The notes beneath the pieces were generated by a model. The model saw nothing but the letters and a program-made list of their open reading frames with translations. It was not told where the DNA came from and did no database searches. Positions 29,869 through 39,702 of a stretch of 64,000 nt of DNA are shown here, piece by piece. The DNA is taken from assembly GCF_026013415.1 (NCBI RefSeq), contig NZ_JAPDOK010000005.1:248001-312000 (forward strand). Reading direction: 5' to 3'. Every line of letters starts with the position of its first letter. Within the stretch, counting starts at the first letter, position 1. The stretch comes from Sphingomonas caeni (GTDB taxonomy: Bacteria; Pseudomonadota; Alphaproteobacteria; Sphingomonadales; Sphingomonadaceae). Made by a program: the position numbers and the translations under genes.

Positions 29869-30796
29869 GACCGGCCCCAATCTCCCGAAGGTCGCGCTCA
29901 TCGCAGGGCCGACCGCCAGCGGCAAGTCCGCGCTCGCCATCGCGCTTGCCGAAAAGCGTGGGGGAATGGTGATCAACGCCGATTCCGCGCAGGTCTATGC
30001 CGATCTGCGCATCCTCACCGCGCGCCCGAGCGAGGAGGAGGAAGCCCGCGTCCCGCATCGGCTGTTCGGCCATATCGACGGCGCGGACACCTATTCGGCG
30101 GCGCGCTGGGCCGCGGAGGCGCGCGCGGCGATCCATGACGCCCACGCCCATGGCCTGTTGCCGATCCTCGTCGGCGGCACCGGCCTCTATCTGCTCACCC
30201 TGCTCGACGGCATCGCCCCGATTCCCGAGATCGAGCCCGAGATCCGCGAGGAAATTCGCGCGATGCCGGTGGCGGACGCGCATGCGCACCTGACGAAGCT
30301 CGACCCCGAAGCCGCCGCCCGTCTCCACCCGAGCGACACCACCCGCGTCGCCCGCGCGCTCGAGGTGATCCGCTCGACCGGCTTCCCGCTCGCCTATTGG
30401 CACGCCGAGCGCACCGGCGGGATCGGCGGCGAGATCGCGCTCTCGGCGAAAATCCTCCTGCCCGACCGCAACTGGCTCCACGCCCGCACCGACACACGCT
30501 TCGAAATGATGCTCGAAAGCGGCGCGGTCGACGAGGTCCGCCAACTCGAAGCGCGCACCGACCTCAGCGAAAACGCCCCGGTCCGCCGCGCGATCGGGGT
30601 GCGCGAGATCGCCGACTGGCAGGCGGGGCTCATCACCCGCGACGAAGCCCTCGCGCGGGCCCAGGCGGCGACGCGGCAATATGCCAAGCGCCAGTACACC
30701 TGGTTCCGCCGTCAGCCCCCAGGGGCCTGGGAGCGGACGACAGAGACAGAAACATACACTTTGCTTGACCAATTTGAAAGAAAATTGTTTCAATAG
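29867..30796 (+). CDS. miaA: tRNA dimethylallyltransferase
   Basis: MiaA prenylates A37 of tRNAs that read UNN codons. The 309 residues carry the P-loop [20 protein letters not shown] (residues 9-28), [19 protein letters not shown] with the tRNA-contacting Asp, the GTGLYL box as [16 protein letters not shown], and the C-terminal [14 protein letters not shown] motif. The start codon overlaps the divergent serB start, leaving no separate promoter region. The tail is A/T-rich (FERKLFQ), typical where the gene runs into the ilvB upstream region. Confidence 0.95.
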   Translation: MTGPNLPKVALIAGPTASGKSALAIALAEKRGGMVINADSAQVYADLRILTARPSEEEEARVPHRLFGHIDGADTYSAARWAAEARAAIHDAHAHGLLPILVGGTGLYLLTLLDGIAPIPEIEPEIREEIRAMPVADAHAHLTKLDPEAAARLHPSDTTRVARALEVIRSTGFPLAYWHAERTGGIGGEIALSAKILLPDRNWLHARTDTRFEMMLESGAVDEVRQLEARTDLSENAPVRRAIGVREIADWQAGLITRDEALARAQAATRQYAKRQYTWFRRQPPGAWERTTETETYTLLDQFERKLFQ

Positions 30797-30875
30797 CGCT
30801 TGACCTAATATTTTCGTGCGATTAGCAGCGCCGTTCCAGCGGTGTTATGACGCACCGCAGCAAGGGAGGTTCGAC

Positions 30876-32618
30876 GTGGCCGAGAAGAGCGGAGCAGACA
30901 TACTCATCGAGACGCTGTGCGATCTCGGTGTGGAGGTCGTGTTCGGCTATCCGGGCGGCGCGGTGCTCCCCATTTACGATGCGCTGTTCAAGCAGGACCG
31001 CATCAAGCACATCCTCGTCCGCCACGAGCAGGCCGCGACCCATGCCGCCGAAGGCTATGCCCGCTCGACCGGCAAGCCCGGGGTCGTGCTCGTCACTTCG
31101 GGCCCCGGCGCGACCAATGCGGTCACCGGCATCACCGACGCGCTGATGGATTCGATCCCGATGGTCGTGATCACCGGCCAGGTCCCGACCGCCTTGATCG
31201 GCACCGATGCCTTTCAGGAGGCCGATACGGTCGGCATCACCCGGCATTGCTCGAAGCATAACTATCTCGTGAAGGACCCGGCGCAGCTCGCCGATGCGGT
31301 CCATGAGGCGTTCCATATCGCCACCGCGGGCCGGCCGGGTCCGGTGGTGATCGACATCCCCAAGGACGTCCAGGTCGCCACTGCCCCGTCGCGCAAGCCG
31401 GGCCGGAACACCCAGCGCTACGCTCCGCAGACCAAGGCCGACGCCGCGGCGATCGAGGCGGCGGTCGATATGCTCGCGGCGGCGGAACGGCCGATCCTCT
31501 ACACCGGCGGCGGGATCATCAATTCGGGGCCCGAGGCGACCCGGCTGCTGCGCGAACTGGCCGAGCTCACCGGCGCGCCGGTCACCTCGACGCTGATGGG
31601 CCTCGGCGCCCTGCCCGCTTCGTCGGATCAGTGGCTCGGCATGCTCGGCATGCACGGCACCTATGAGGCCAATCTCGCGATGAACCGCGCCGACCTGATC
31701 ATCGCGCTCGGATCGCGCTTCGACGATCGCGTGACGGGCCGGCTCGACGCGTTCAGCCCGAACAGCCGCAAGGTCCATGTCGATATCGACCGTTCGTCGA
31801 TCAACAAGAATGTCCGCGTCGACCTGCCGATCATCGCCGATGTCGGTTCGGCGCTCGCGGACATGGTCGCGGCGTGGAAGGCGCGCAAGCACCCCAAGCC
31901 GGACCTGTCCGAATGGTGGCGCCGCATCGAGGGCTGGCGCGCGCGCCGCTGCCTCGATTTCGCCGACCGCGCGGACGAGATCATGCCCCAGCGGGCGATC
32001 CGCGCGCTCTATGAGGCGACGAAGCACAAGGCGCCGATCATCACCACCGAGGTCGGCCAGCACCAGATGTGGGCCGCGCAGCATTTCGGCTTCGAGGCAC
32101 CCAACAAATGGCTGACCAGCGGAGGCCTTGGGACCATGGGCTACGGCCTCCCCGCGGCGATCGGCGCGCAGCTCGGCAATCCGGATGCGCTGGTGATCGA
32201 CATCGCCGGCGAGGCCTCGATCCAGATGAACATCCAAGAGCTGGCGACCGCGACCCAGTACCGCCTGCCGGTCAAGATCTTCATCCTCAACAACGAATAT
32301 ATGGGCATGGTCCGCCAGTGGCAGGAGCTGACCTATCAGTCGCGCTACTCGGAAAGCTATAGCGACGCGCTCCCCGATTTCGTCAAGCTGGGCGAGGCTT
32401 ATGGCTGGAAGGGCATCCTCATCGAACGCCCCGACCAGCTCGACGCCGGCATCGCCGACATGCTTGCTTATGACGGCCCGGTGATCGTCGATTGCCGCGT
32501 GGCGAAGCTCGCCAATTGCTTCCCGATGATCCCGAGCGGAGCGGCGCATACCGAGATGATCCTCGAGGGCAACGAAGTCTCGGGCGAGATGGACGACGAA
32601 GCGAAGGCGCTGGTCTGA
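30876..32618 (+). CDS. ilvB: acetolactate synthase large subunit
   Basis: The thiamine-diphosphate enzyme that begins branched-chain amino-acid synthesis. The 580 residues have the usual order: N-terminal TPP-binding domain with the catalytic Glu in ILVRHEQAATHAAEGY, the central FAD domain, and the C-terminal TPP domain with the GDG-like motif seen as IDIAGEASIQMNIQELATA and NNEYMGMVRQWQ. Note that the usual GDG reads AGE here. GTG at 30876 is chosen for the excellent AAGGGAGGT 6 bases upstream; the frame extends 20 codons further into non-conserved sequence. The stop overlaps ilvN by one base. No leader peptide is visible in the 79-base gap after miaA. Confidence 0.96.
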   Translation: MAEKSGADILIETLCDLGVEVVFGYPGGAVLPIYDALFKQDRIKHILVRHEQAATHAAEGYARSTGKPGVVLVTSGPGATNAVTGITDALMDSIPMVVITGQVPTALIGTDAFQEADTVGITRHCSKHNYLVKDPAQLADAVHEAFHIATAGRPGPVVIDIPKDVQVATAPSRKPGRNTQRYAPQTKADAAAIEAAVDMLAAAERPILYTGGGIINSGPEATRLLRELAELTGAPVTSTLMGLGALPASSDQWLGMLGMHGTYEANLAMNRADLIIALGSRFDDRVTGRLDAFSPNSRKVHVDIDRSSINKNVRVDLPIIADVGSALADMVAAWKARKHPKPDLSEWWRRIEGWRARRCLDFADRADEIMPQRAIRALYEATKHKAPIITTEVGQHQMWAAQHFGFEAPNKWLTSGGLGTMGYGLPAAIGAQLGNPDALVIDIAGEASIQMNIQELATATQYRLPVKIFILNNEYMGMVRQWQELTYQSRYSESYSDALPDFVKLGEAYGWKGILIERPDQLDAGIADMLAYDGPVIVDCRVAKLANCFPMIPSGAAHTEMILEGNEVSGEMDDEAKALV

Positions 32619-33133
32619 TGCACATCAAGCAGGAAGCCAGCGAGCGCCACACGCTCACCGTCATCGTGGACAATGAACCCGGCATCCTCGCGCGGATCGC
32701 CGGCCTGTTCACCGCGCGCGGCTACAATATCGAGAGCCTGACGGTGAGCGAGATCACCGACGACCGCGCGGTCAGCCGCATCACCATCGTCACCTCTGCC
32801 TCCGCCCATGTGATGGAGCAGATCATCGCCCAGCTCGAGCGGCTGGTGCCAGTGCACAAGGTCACCGACCTGACGGCGCTCGGCCCCCATGTCGAGCGCG
32901 AGCTGGCGCTGGTGAAGGTCGCGGGCACCGGCGATCACCGGATCGAGGCGCTACGGCTGGCCGAAGTCTATCGCGCACACGTGCTCGACGCGACCATCTC
33001 GAGCTTCGTGTTCGAGGTGACCGGCGGGCGCGACAAGATCGACAAGTTCGTCGAGCTGATGTCCGAAGTCGGCCTGGTAGAGGTCGCGCGGACGGGTGTC
33101 GTCGCCATTTCGAGAGGGAAAGAGGCGGCCTAG
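32618..33133 (+). CDS. ilvN: acetolactate synthase small (regulatory) subunit
   Basis: The 171-residue ACT-domain subunit that binds valine and controls IlvB. The N-terminal ACT domain reads HTLTVIVDNEPGILARIAGL and GYNIESLTVSEITD; the second domain contains RELALVKVAGTGDHRIEAL and FVFEVTGGRDKIDKFVELM. ATG at 32618 overlaps the ilvB stop (TGATG), so the subunits are made in step. It is followed by a palindromic repeat pair rather than a terminator, and ilvC comes 133 bases later. Confidence 0.96.
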   Translation: MHIKQEASERHTLTVIVDNEPGILARIAGLFTARGYNIESLTVSEITDDRAVSRITIVTSASAHVMEQIIAQLERLVPVHKVTDLTALGPHVERELALVKVAGTGDHRIEALRLAEVYRAHVLDATISSFVFEVTGGRDKIDKFVELMSEVGLVEVARTGVVAISRGKEAA

Positions 33134-33148
33134 AGCCACAAATACCAC

Positions 33149-33239
33149 CGTCATCCTGAACTTGTTTCAGGATCCATCTCTCCACGGGCGACGACGTCGC
33201 TGGTTGCACGATGGATGCTGAAACAAGTTCAGCATGACG
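33149..33239. repeat. paired palindromic repeat, family 2
   Basis: Two 30-base arms (33149-33178 and 33210-33239) are inverted copies with two differences. Each arm folds on itself: the left as CCTGAA...TTCAGG and the right as GCTGAA...TTCAGC. The two differences are a compensatory C-G to G-C swap in the same base pair, so the arm hairpin is conserved. It lies between ilvN and ilvC. Confidence 0.85.
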
Positions 33240-33245
33240 AAGTAA

Positions 33246-34286
<1,041 letters not shown>

Positions 34287-34308
34287 GGCCGACAGGCCTG
34301 GGGAGAGG

Positions 34309-34345
34309 AAGGCCGCGAGCGCTCAGCGCTCGCGGCCTTTTTCTT
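34309..34345 (+). terminator. strong rho-independent terminator after ilvC
   Basis: A perfect 12-base GC stem (34311-34322 with 34326-34337) has a TCA loop and is followed by TTTTTTCTT. This is the clearest intrinsic terminator in the window and ends the ilvC transcript. Confidence 0.93.
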
Positions 34346-34358
34346 GGGCCTCAGCGCC

Positions 34359-34502
34359 TCAGCGGCACTGGCTCGCGAGCTGGGCCACCAGCGGATCGTA
34401 GTCGAGCTCGAGCGGCGCAAGGCTCGACGGCGTCAGCGCATAGCGCGGACCGATGCTGCCCGTGCGGCGGGGCCTGGGAAGCAAATGACGAAGCAGTCGC
34501 AT
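34359..34502 (-). CDS. 47-residue small protein, unknown
   Basis: A short minus-strand frame opened by ATG at 34502, with GGGAGGG 9 bases upstream. The product starts basic (MRLLRHLLPRPRR) and ends acidic then polar (LELDYDPLVAQLASQCR). There is no membrane segment or signal peptide. It lies convergent to ilvC, just past the terminator, and divergent from the TMEM175-like gene. The ribosome site and the separation from ilvC support a real gene; nothing suggests its function. Confidence 0.55.
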   Translation of the reverse strand: MRLLRHLLPRPRRTGSIGPRYALTPSSLAPLELDYDPLVAQLASQCR

Positions 34503-34631
34503 AGGGTCTACCCTCCCGATGATGACGCCATGATATCCGCGCCGGATTTACAGGAGATTGCCGGCCGCGATTTTTTTTGACGGCTCCATAATCGCCACGC
34601 CACAAGGAGGCGGGCAATTGGGGATAATACG

Positions 34632-35234
34632 ATGAGCGAAGGTGCGGAGGGCCGCGAGGGCGCCAAGCGGGTGGAGGCGTTTTCCGACGGCGTGATCGCG
34701 ATCATCGTCACGATCATGGTGCTCGAGATGCACGCGCCCGAGGAGGCCGGCTGGGAGCCCCTGTTCGCGCTCTGGCCGGTCTTGACCGCCTATGCGCTCA
34801 GCTATGCCTATGTCGCGATCTACTGGGTCAACCATCACCGCATGTTCCACCACGCCACGCACGTGACCAACGCCCTGCTCTGGTCGAACATCGCCCTGCT
34901 CTTCGCGCTGTCGCTGGTGCCCTTCGCGACCGCCTATCTGGGCGAGCATCATTTCAGCCGCGAGGCGACCCTGCTCTACATGGGCACGATGATGCTCCCT
35001 TCCTTCGCCTATCTCTGGCTCCAGACCGTCATCCGCCGCACCGGCGCCCAGGATGAAGCGGCGCAGGACTATCACCGCCGATCGATGCGCAAGGGCTTCG
35101 TGGCGAGCGTCATCTATGCCGCGGGCATCCCGCTCAGCTTCGTCTCGCCGGGCCTGGGCCTCACCTGCGCCGCACTGGTCGCGATCCTGTGGTTCCTGCC
35201 CAAGAGCCCGCTCGACAATCTGTTCGGGAGCTGA
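34632..35234 (+). CDS. TMEM175-family (DUF1211) potassium channel-like membrane protein
   Basis: A 200-residue protein with the TMEM175 hallmark RVEAFSDGVIAIIVTIMVLEM (residues 13-33) in the first helix and about six membrane segments in total. Bacterial members form tetrameric potassium-leak channels. The second conserved block YVAIYWVNHHRMFHH is typical. It ends 18 bases before trpF and may share its transcript. The last helices are hydrophobic and end with SPLDNLFGS. Confidence 0.86.
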   Translation: MSEGAEGREGAKRVEAFSDGVIAIIVTIMVLEMHAPEEAGWEPLFALWPVLTAYALSYAYVAIYWVNHHRMFHHATHVTNALLWSNIALLFALSLVPFATAYLGEHHFSREATLLYMGTMMLPSFAYLWLQTVIRRTGAQDEAAQDYHRRSMRKGFVASVIYAAGIPLSFVSPGLGLTCAALVAILWFLPKSPLDNLFGS

Positions 35235-35252
35235 GGAAGGAAGGGGCATCCG

Positions 35253-35927
35253 GTGAGAACACGGGTCAAGATCTGCTGCATCGCCTCGGTCGAGGAGGCG
35301 CGCATGGCGATCGGCGCGGGCGCCGACGCGCTGGGGTTCGTCGCCACCAGGCCGCCCTCGCACGGCACGATCCCGGACGCCAGCATCGCCGAGATCGTCG
35401 CGGCCGTGCCGCCCCCCGTCGCGACCTTCCTGCTCACCTCGGAGCAATCGGCCAGGACGATCTCCGCGCATGTCCGGCAAACGCGGCCGTCGGTGGTCCA
35501 GATCCTGCGCCACATCGACCCGGCCGAATCGGCGCGATTGGCCGAACTGGAGCCACAGGTTCGCCGGGTGCAGGTTATCCATGTCGAGGGTCCCGAGGCC
35601 CTCGACCTGATCCCGCGCTATTCGCCGCACATACACGCGTTCCTGCTCGACTCCGGCAAGCCCAACGCGGCGACGCCGGTGTTCGGCGGCACCGGTCAGT
35701 CGCATGATTGGGCGGTGAGCGCCGCGTTCGTCGCGGCAAGCCGATTGCCGGTGTTCCTGGCCGGCGGCCTTTCCGCCGCCAATGCCGCCGAGGCGATCCG
35801 CCGGGTTCGGCCGTTCGGGCTGGACCTGTGTTCGGGCGTTCGCACCGAAGGCCGCCTGGACCCCGAAAAGCTGGCGGCATTCATCTCCGCCGTCAGGCAA
35901 GCGGACCAGGAGGCCCGAACCGCCTGA
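35253..35927 (+). CDS. trpF: phosphoribosylanthranilate isomerase
   Basis: A 224-residue TIM-barrel enzyme of tryptophan synthesis. The catalytic Cys is in RVKICCIASVEEA (canonical VKICGLT), the LLDSGKPNAATPVFGGTGQSHDW stretch supplies the catalytic Asp region, and AGGLSAANAAEAI and GLDLCSGVRTEG form the phosphate-binding end. The second Cys of KICC and the missing FG loop differ from the E. coli form but occur in a known variant subgroup. GTG start at 35253, with GGAAGG upstream. No other trp gene is adjacent. Confidence 0.88.
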   Translation: MRTRVKICCIASVEEARMAIGAGADALGFVATRPPSHGTIPDASIAEIVAAVPPPVATFLLTSEQSARTISAHVRQTRPSVVQILRHIDPAESARLAELEPQVRRVQVIHVEGPEALDLIPRYSPHIHAFLLDSGKPNAATPVFGGTGQSHDWAVSAAFVAASRLPVFLAGGLSAANAAEAIRRVRPFGLDLCSGVRTEGRLDPEKLAAFISAVRQADQEARTA

Positions 35928-35949
35928 AGCGGACTCCCGTCAGCAAGAA

Positions 35950-35977
35950 GGGGCCGGAACCTCGCGGTCCCGGCCCC
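35950..35977. terminator. hairpin between trpF and the TonB-dependent receptor
   Basis: GGGGCCGGAACC (35950-35961) pairs with GGTCCCGGCCCC (35966-35977) with one mismatch. It lies between convergent stops and probably serves both genes; T-runs are short. Confidence 0.65.
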
Positions 35978-36002
35978 CTCTCAGGTCCGATAGGCGGCGG
36001 GC

Positions 36003-38735
36003 TTAGAAGCCGAACCGCACCCGCGCGCCATAGAAGCGCGGATAGCCCGGATAGCCCGCATAGTTGCCGGTCTGCTCCGGCACCGCGAAGCCGGTGATGT
36101 TGTAATAGGCGTTGGTCAGGTTCTCGACATAGAATTCGCCGCGGATGTTGCCGTCGGACGACTGCAGGCCCACGCGCGCCGAGATCAGCGGATAGCCCGG
36201 ATTGCGGATGATGCCGCGATCCGGGTTGAGCGGGCTGCGGCCGGCGATCTCGACCTCGCTGTTGTAGCGCATGTCGACATGAATCAGGCCGTTGATGTTG
36301 TCCGAAAGCTTCGGCGTCCAGGTCGCCGTCGCGGTCACGACATGCTGCGGCTGGTTCTGGATCTGGCGCCCCTCGAGCCCGGCAAGCGGCGTGCCGGTGA
36401 AGTTGTTCGACGAGTCGTACTTGGCGTCGAGATAGGTGTAGCCGAGCCGGACGGTGAAGTCCGAGGCTGGGCGGATGATCGATTCGAGCTCGACGCCCTT
36501 CGAGGTCGAGCGCGGGATATTCTGGACGACGAAGTTGTTGCCGCTGAACACCAGGTTCTGCAGGTCGTGATATTTCGCGTAGAACACCGCCGCGTTCAGC
36601 GTGAAGGCGCGGCCGAAGCTGGTCTTGAAGCCGACTTCGAACGAGTCGACCGTCTCGCGGCCGAACGCCAGATCCGAGCCGTGCGCGCCGGTGCCGCCGA
36701 GCAGGACCGACCGGAAAGTCGCCTGATCGAGATTGTAGCCGCCCGACTTGTAGCCGCGGTCATAGCTCGCATAACCCAGGATGCTCGGCGAGAACTTGTA
36801 CGCGATCTTGGCCGTGCCGGTGATCTGGCTCTCGCTCTTGCTGTGGGTGTAGTTGCCGTTGAACTCGGTGTTCACCGCCGGGTTGCAGCTCAGCAGGAAC
36901 AGATTGTTGAACAGGCCGGCCTGGCGCAGATAGAAGGCATAGGTCGCCGCCGCCGGATTGCCCGCACGCACCTGGTCGAAGAAGGCGCACGATCCGGTAT
37001 TGTTGTTGATCGACGCCGTCATGTCCTTGGTTTCGTAGTTCCAACGGGCACCGAGCGTGATCGACAGGCGATCGTCGACATGGATGATGTTGTGGGTGAA
37101 CAGCGCGAAGGCGTTGGTCTTGACCCCGAACACGTCGCTGTTGTTGCCCTGGCCGGCGCTGACGCCCGGCAGCGGGTTGGTCACCAGCGCGGCGAGGCCC
37201 GGAACCGGTGCCGTCGGGACACCCGGGATCACGCAGGTCGCGGCCGGCGCGGTGCCGACATTGGCGCGGAAGCAGCCGACCAGCAGGCCCAGCTGCTGGC
37301 CATAGGCCGCCTGTAGCGCCGGGATCGAGTTCGGAACCGCCGGGTTGAGCAACGCCGCGCCGAACAGCGGCACGCTCGGCCCGAGCGAGCCGTAGAACTG
37401 CAGGGGCGTGCCGAAGCCCGCGGGCGGCGGCGCGCCGAGCGCACCGGCGAACACAGTATCGACATAGCGATTGCCGTCATTGCCGAACCGCACCGTATCG
37501 GTCAGGTCCAGCTTCTCGTTGAGGTAGAAGCCGCCGACGAGCCAGTCGAGCACGCCCGCCGAACCCTGGAGGCGGATTTCCTGGGTGAAGTCGTTCAGCC
37601 CGGTCTTGTAGCCGTCGCGATAGGCGCGATCGATGCCCGAGAAGTCGATGTCCTGCGCGCGGGTCGCGCGCCACTGGCGATAGGCGGTGATCGAGGTCAG
37701 GTTGACCCCGCCCAGATCCCAGTTGATCTCGGCCGAGCCGCCATAATCCTTCACCTGCTCGCCATAGAAGCGGTTGGGCGAGACCGCCTGGACGCGGTCG
37801 TCGGGATTGAGCGAGAAGGTGATCGAGCCCGGGGTCGGCGTGGTATAGGGCACCGTCACCTGCGCGCCGGTATAGAGGCCGACCAGCCCCTGCGGCGTCG
37901 CGATCGAGTTGATCGCTCCCGCGAGCGAACCGCGCGCGATGCTCACCGCGCCGCAGCACGCCTCGTCGGTCTCCGAATAATCGCCGATGATCCGCAGCGT
38001 GAAGTCGCCGCTGTCGAGCAGCGCCTGGCCGCGGACGTTCCAGCGATCGATATTGTTGATGAAGCGCGACGAATTAGCGTCGTCGATGAAGCCGTCACGC
38101 TTGCGCACGCCCGCATCGAGGCGCAGCGCGAATTGCTCGGAGACCGGGCCGGTGATCGCGCCCTCGAGCTCCCAGGCGTTATAATTGCCGTAGCTGCCCT
38201 CGACATAGCCGCCGAGCTCGAACGCGGGCTGCGCGGTGAAGATCGACAGTGCACCCGCCGAGGTGTTGCGCCCGAACAGCGTGCCCTGCGGCCCGCGCAG
38301 GATTTCGACGCGCTCCAGTTCGGGCAGCTCGGAAAGCGCCACGCCCGCGCGCGGACGGAAGACGCCGTCGATGAACACGCCGACCGCGGGCTCGAAGCCC
38401 GGATTGTCGCCGGCGGTGCCGACGCCGCGGATCGAAAGCGACGAGCCCGTCGCGGCCGACTGGCCGGTGGTGGTCTGAAGCGAGGGGGCGAGCTGCTCGA
38501 GCCCCTTGATGTCCTGCACGCCGGCATTTTCGAGCAGCGAGTTCGGCACCGCGGTCACCGCGAGCGGCACGGTCTGCACCGTCTCGTTACGGCGGGTGGC
38601 GGTCACGACAATGTCGTTGGCCGACTGATATTCCTGGCTGTTGGTTTCGTCCTTCGGCGGAGTATCCTGGGCGAAGGCGGGCGTGGCGACGAACAGCGTA
38701 AGCGCCGAGGCAGCAAGCAGATTGAACTTTTTCAT
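36003..38735 (-). CDS. TonB-dependent outer-membrane receptor
   Basis: A 910-residue outer-membrane transporter. A signal peptide (MKKFNLLAASALTLFVATP, cleavage near AFAQD) is followed by a plug domain over about residues 45-160 (NDIVVTATRRNETVQTVPLAVTAV; VEILRGPQGTLFGRNTSAGAL) and a 22-strand barrel ending in the terminal aromatic signature GARVRFGF. The motif GYAS/NAAVFYAKY and Asn/Tyr-rich strands are typical of sphingomonad receptors; the ligand is unknown. ATG at 38735 with GGAGGGG upstream is preferred over the extended frame. It has its own promoter region, shared divergently with folE. Confidence 0.94.
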   Translation of the reverse strand: MKKFNLLAASALTLFVATPAFAQDTPPKDETNSQEYQSANDIVVTATRRNETVQTVPLAVTAVPNSLLENAGVQDIKGLEQLAPSLQTTTGQSAATGSSLSIRGVGTAGDNPGFEPAVGVFIDGVFRPRAGVALSELPELERVEILRGPQGTLFGRNTSAGALSIFTAQPAFELGGYVEGSYGNYNAWELEGAITGPVSEQFALRLDAGVRKRDGFIDDANSSRFINNIDRWNVRGQALLDSGDFTLRIIGDYSETDEACCGAVSIARGSLAGAINSIATPQGLVGLYTGAQVTVPYTTPTPGSITFSLNPDDRVQAVSPNRFYGEQVKDYGGSAEINWDLGGVNLTSITAYRQWRATRAQDIDFSGIDRAYRDGYKTGLNDFTQEIRLQGSAGVLDWLVGGFYLNEKLDLTDTVRFGNDGNRYVDTVFAGALGAPPPAGFGTPLQFYGSLGPSVPLFGAALLNPAVPNSIPALQAAYGQQLGLLVGCFRANVGTAPAATCVIPGVPTAPVPGLAALVTNPLPGVSAGQGNNSDVFGVKTNAFALFTHNIIHVDDRLSITLGARWNYETKDMTASINNNTGSCAFFDQVRAGNPAAATYAFYLRQAGLFNNLFLLSCNPAVNTEFNGNYTHSKSESQITGTAKIAYKFSPSILGYASYDRGYKSGGYNLDQATFRSVLLGGTGAHGSDLAFGRETVDSFEVGFKTSFGRAFTLNAAVFYAKYHDLQNLVFSGNNFVVQNIPRSTSKGVELESIIRPASDFTVRLGYTYLDAKYDSSNNFTGTPLAGLEGRQIQNQPQHVVTATATWTPKLSDNINGLIHVDMRYNSEVEIAGRSPLNPDRGIIRNPGYPLISARVGLQSSDGNIRGEFYVENLTNAYYNITGFAVPEQTGNYAGYPGYPRFYGARVRFGF

Positions 38736-38795
38736 TGGGTGCACCCCTCCTGACGGACACGCGCCATTCTTACGTTGGTCGCGCGTTGCTTTTGT

Positions 38796-38930
38796 TACGG
38801 CAAACACTAACGCTCACGGAAAGCGGGCGTCAACGGAATTGAACGGCGGAATATCGCGGTTTTTGGCGGTTTTTCCCGAGGCGATACAGGGATGCAACAC
38901 AGGCTCTGGGCAAGAATCGCGTTTGCCGTA
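38796..38930. promoter_or_regulatory. pair of inverted 10-base sites in the receptor/folE intergenic region
   Basis: TACGGCAAAC (38796-38805) occurs as its exact reverse complement GTTTGCCGTA (38921-38930). Each copy lies in the upstream region of one of the two divergent genes, about 60 bases before the receptor start and 40 bases before folE. It may be an operator for one regulator acting on both; this is inferred from position only. Confidence 0.35.
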
Positions 38931-38966
38931 GCGTCAATTTGAAATTGAACTGGAAAGACTGAAATC

Positions 38967-39587
38967 ATGGCGGACCGGAACGAGACCCCCGACGATGGCG
39001 ATCTGATTGCCCCGAGCCTCAAGATTCCGGTGCCCGACGACGTCGCCGACGCGATCCGCACGCTGATCCGCTGGTCGGGCGACGACCCCGGCCGCGAGGG
39101 TCTGCTCGATACGCCCCAGCGCGTCGCGCGCGCCTGGAAGGAATATTGCCAGGGCTATGCCGAGGACCCCGCGCACCATCTCGCCCGCACCTTCGAGGAG
39201 GTCGGCGGCTATGACGAGATCGTGTTGCTCAAGGAGATCCCGTTCCAGTCGCATTGCGAGCATCACATGGCGCCGATCATCGGCACCGCCTGCATCGCCT
39301 ATCTCCCCCGCGACCATGTTGTCGGCATCTCCAAGCTCGCGCGCGTGCTCAATGCCTATGCACGCCGGCTGCAGGTGCAGGAGCGGCTGACCGCCGAGGT
39401 CGCCGACTGCATCTGGACCCATCTCAAGCCGCTGGGCGTCGCCGTGGTGATCCGCGCCACCCATGCCTGCATGACCGCGCGCGGTGTGCGCACCCCCGGC
39501 GTCGGCATGACCACCAGCCGCATGATGGGCGTCTTCCGCGACGACGAGCGCAGCCGCAAGGAAGTGCTCGCGCTGATGGGGCTGTGA
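38967..39587 (+). CDS. folE: GTP cyclohydrolase I
   Basis: FolE opens folate and pterin synthesis by turning GTP into dihydroneopterin triphosphate. The 206 residues carry the zinc and catalytic site HCEHHMAPIIGTACIAYLP (Cys and two His) and THACMTARGV with the third zinc Cys, plus GLLDTPQRVARAW in the N-terminal half. Length is normal. It is followed, after a repeat pair, by a FolM-like reductase and FolB, making a pteridine cluster. Confidence 0.96.
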   Translation: MADRNETPDDGDLIAPSLKIPVPDDVADAIRTLIRWSGDDPGREGLLDTPQRVARAWKEYCQGYAEDPAHHLARTFEEVGGYDEIVLLKEIPFQSHCEHHMAPIIGTACIAYLPRDHVVGISKLARVLNAYARRLQVQERLTAEVADCIWTHLKPLGVAVVIRATHACMTARGVRTPGVGMTTSRMMGVFRDDERSRKEVLALMGL

Positions 39588-39612
39588 GCTTGAACCTGCA
39601 TGCCTCCCCTCT

Positions 39613-39684
39613 CCATTCGCTTCGAGCGAAGTCGAGAAGCCCGCGCTCAGGCCAGTGTTTCTCGACTTCGCTCGAAACGAACGG
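39613..39684. repeat. paired palindromic repeat, family 3
   Basis: Two 26-base inverted arms (39613-39638 and 39659-39684) differ at two positions. Each arm contains the partial palindrome TTCGAGCGAA/TCGACTTCGCTCGA. The pair lies in the gap between folE and the FolM-like gene. Confidence 0.8.
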
Positions 39685-39702
39685 AAAGGTTGTGGGGTTC
39701 TG

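Noticed and set aside
30797..30875. Leader peptide upstream of ilvB
   Set aside because: The 79-base gap has no branched-chain-codon-rich frame and no stem-loop; TTGACC with a weak -10 is only a possible promoter.
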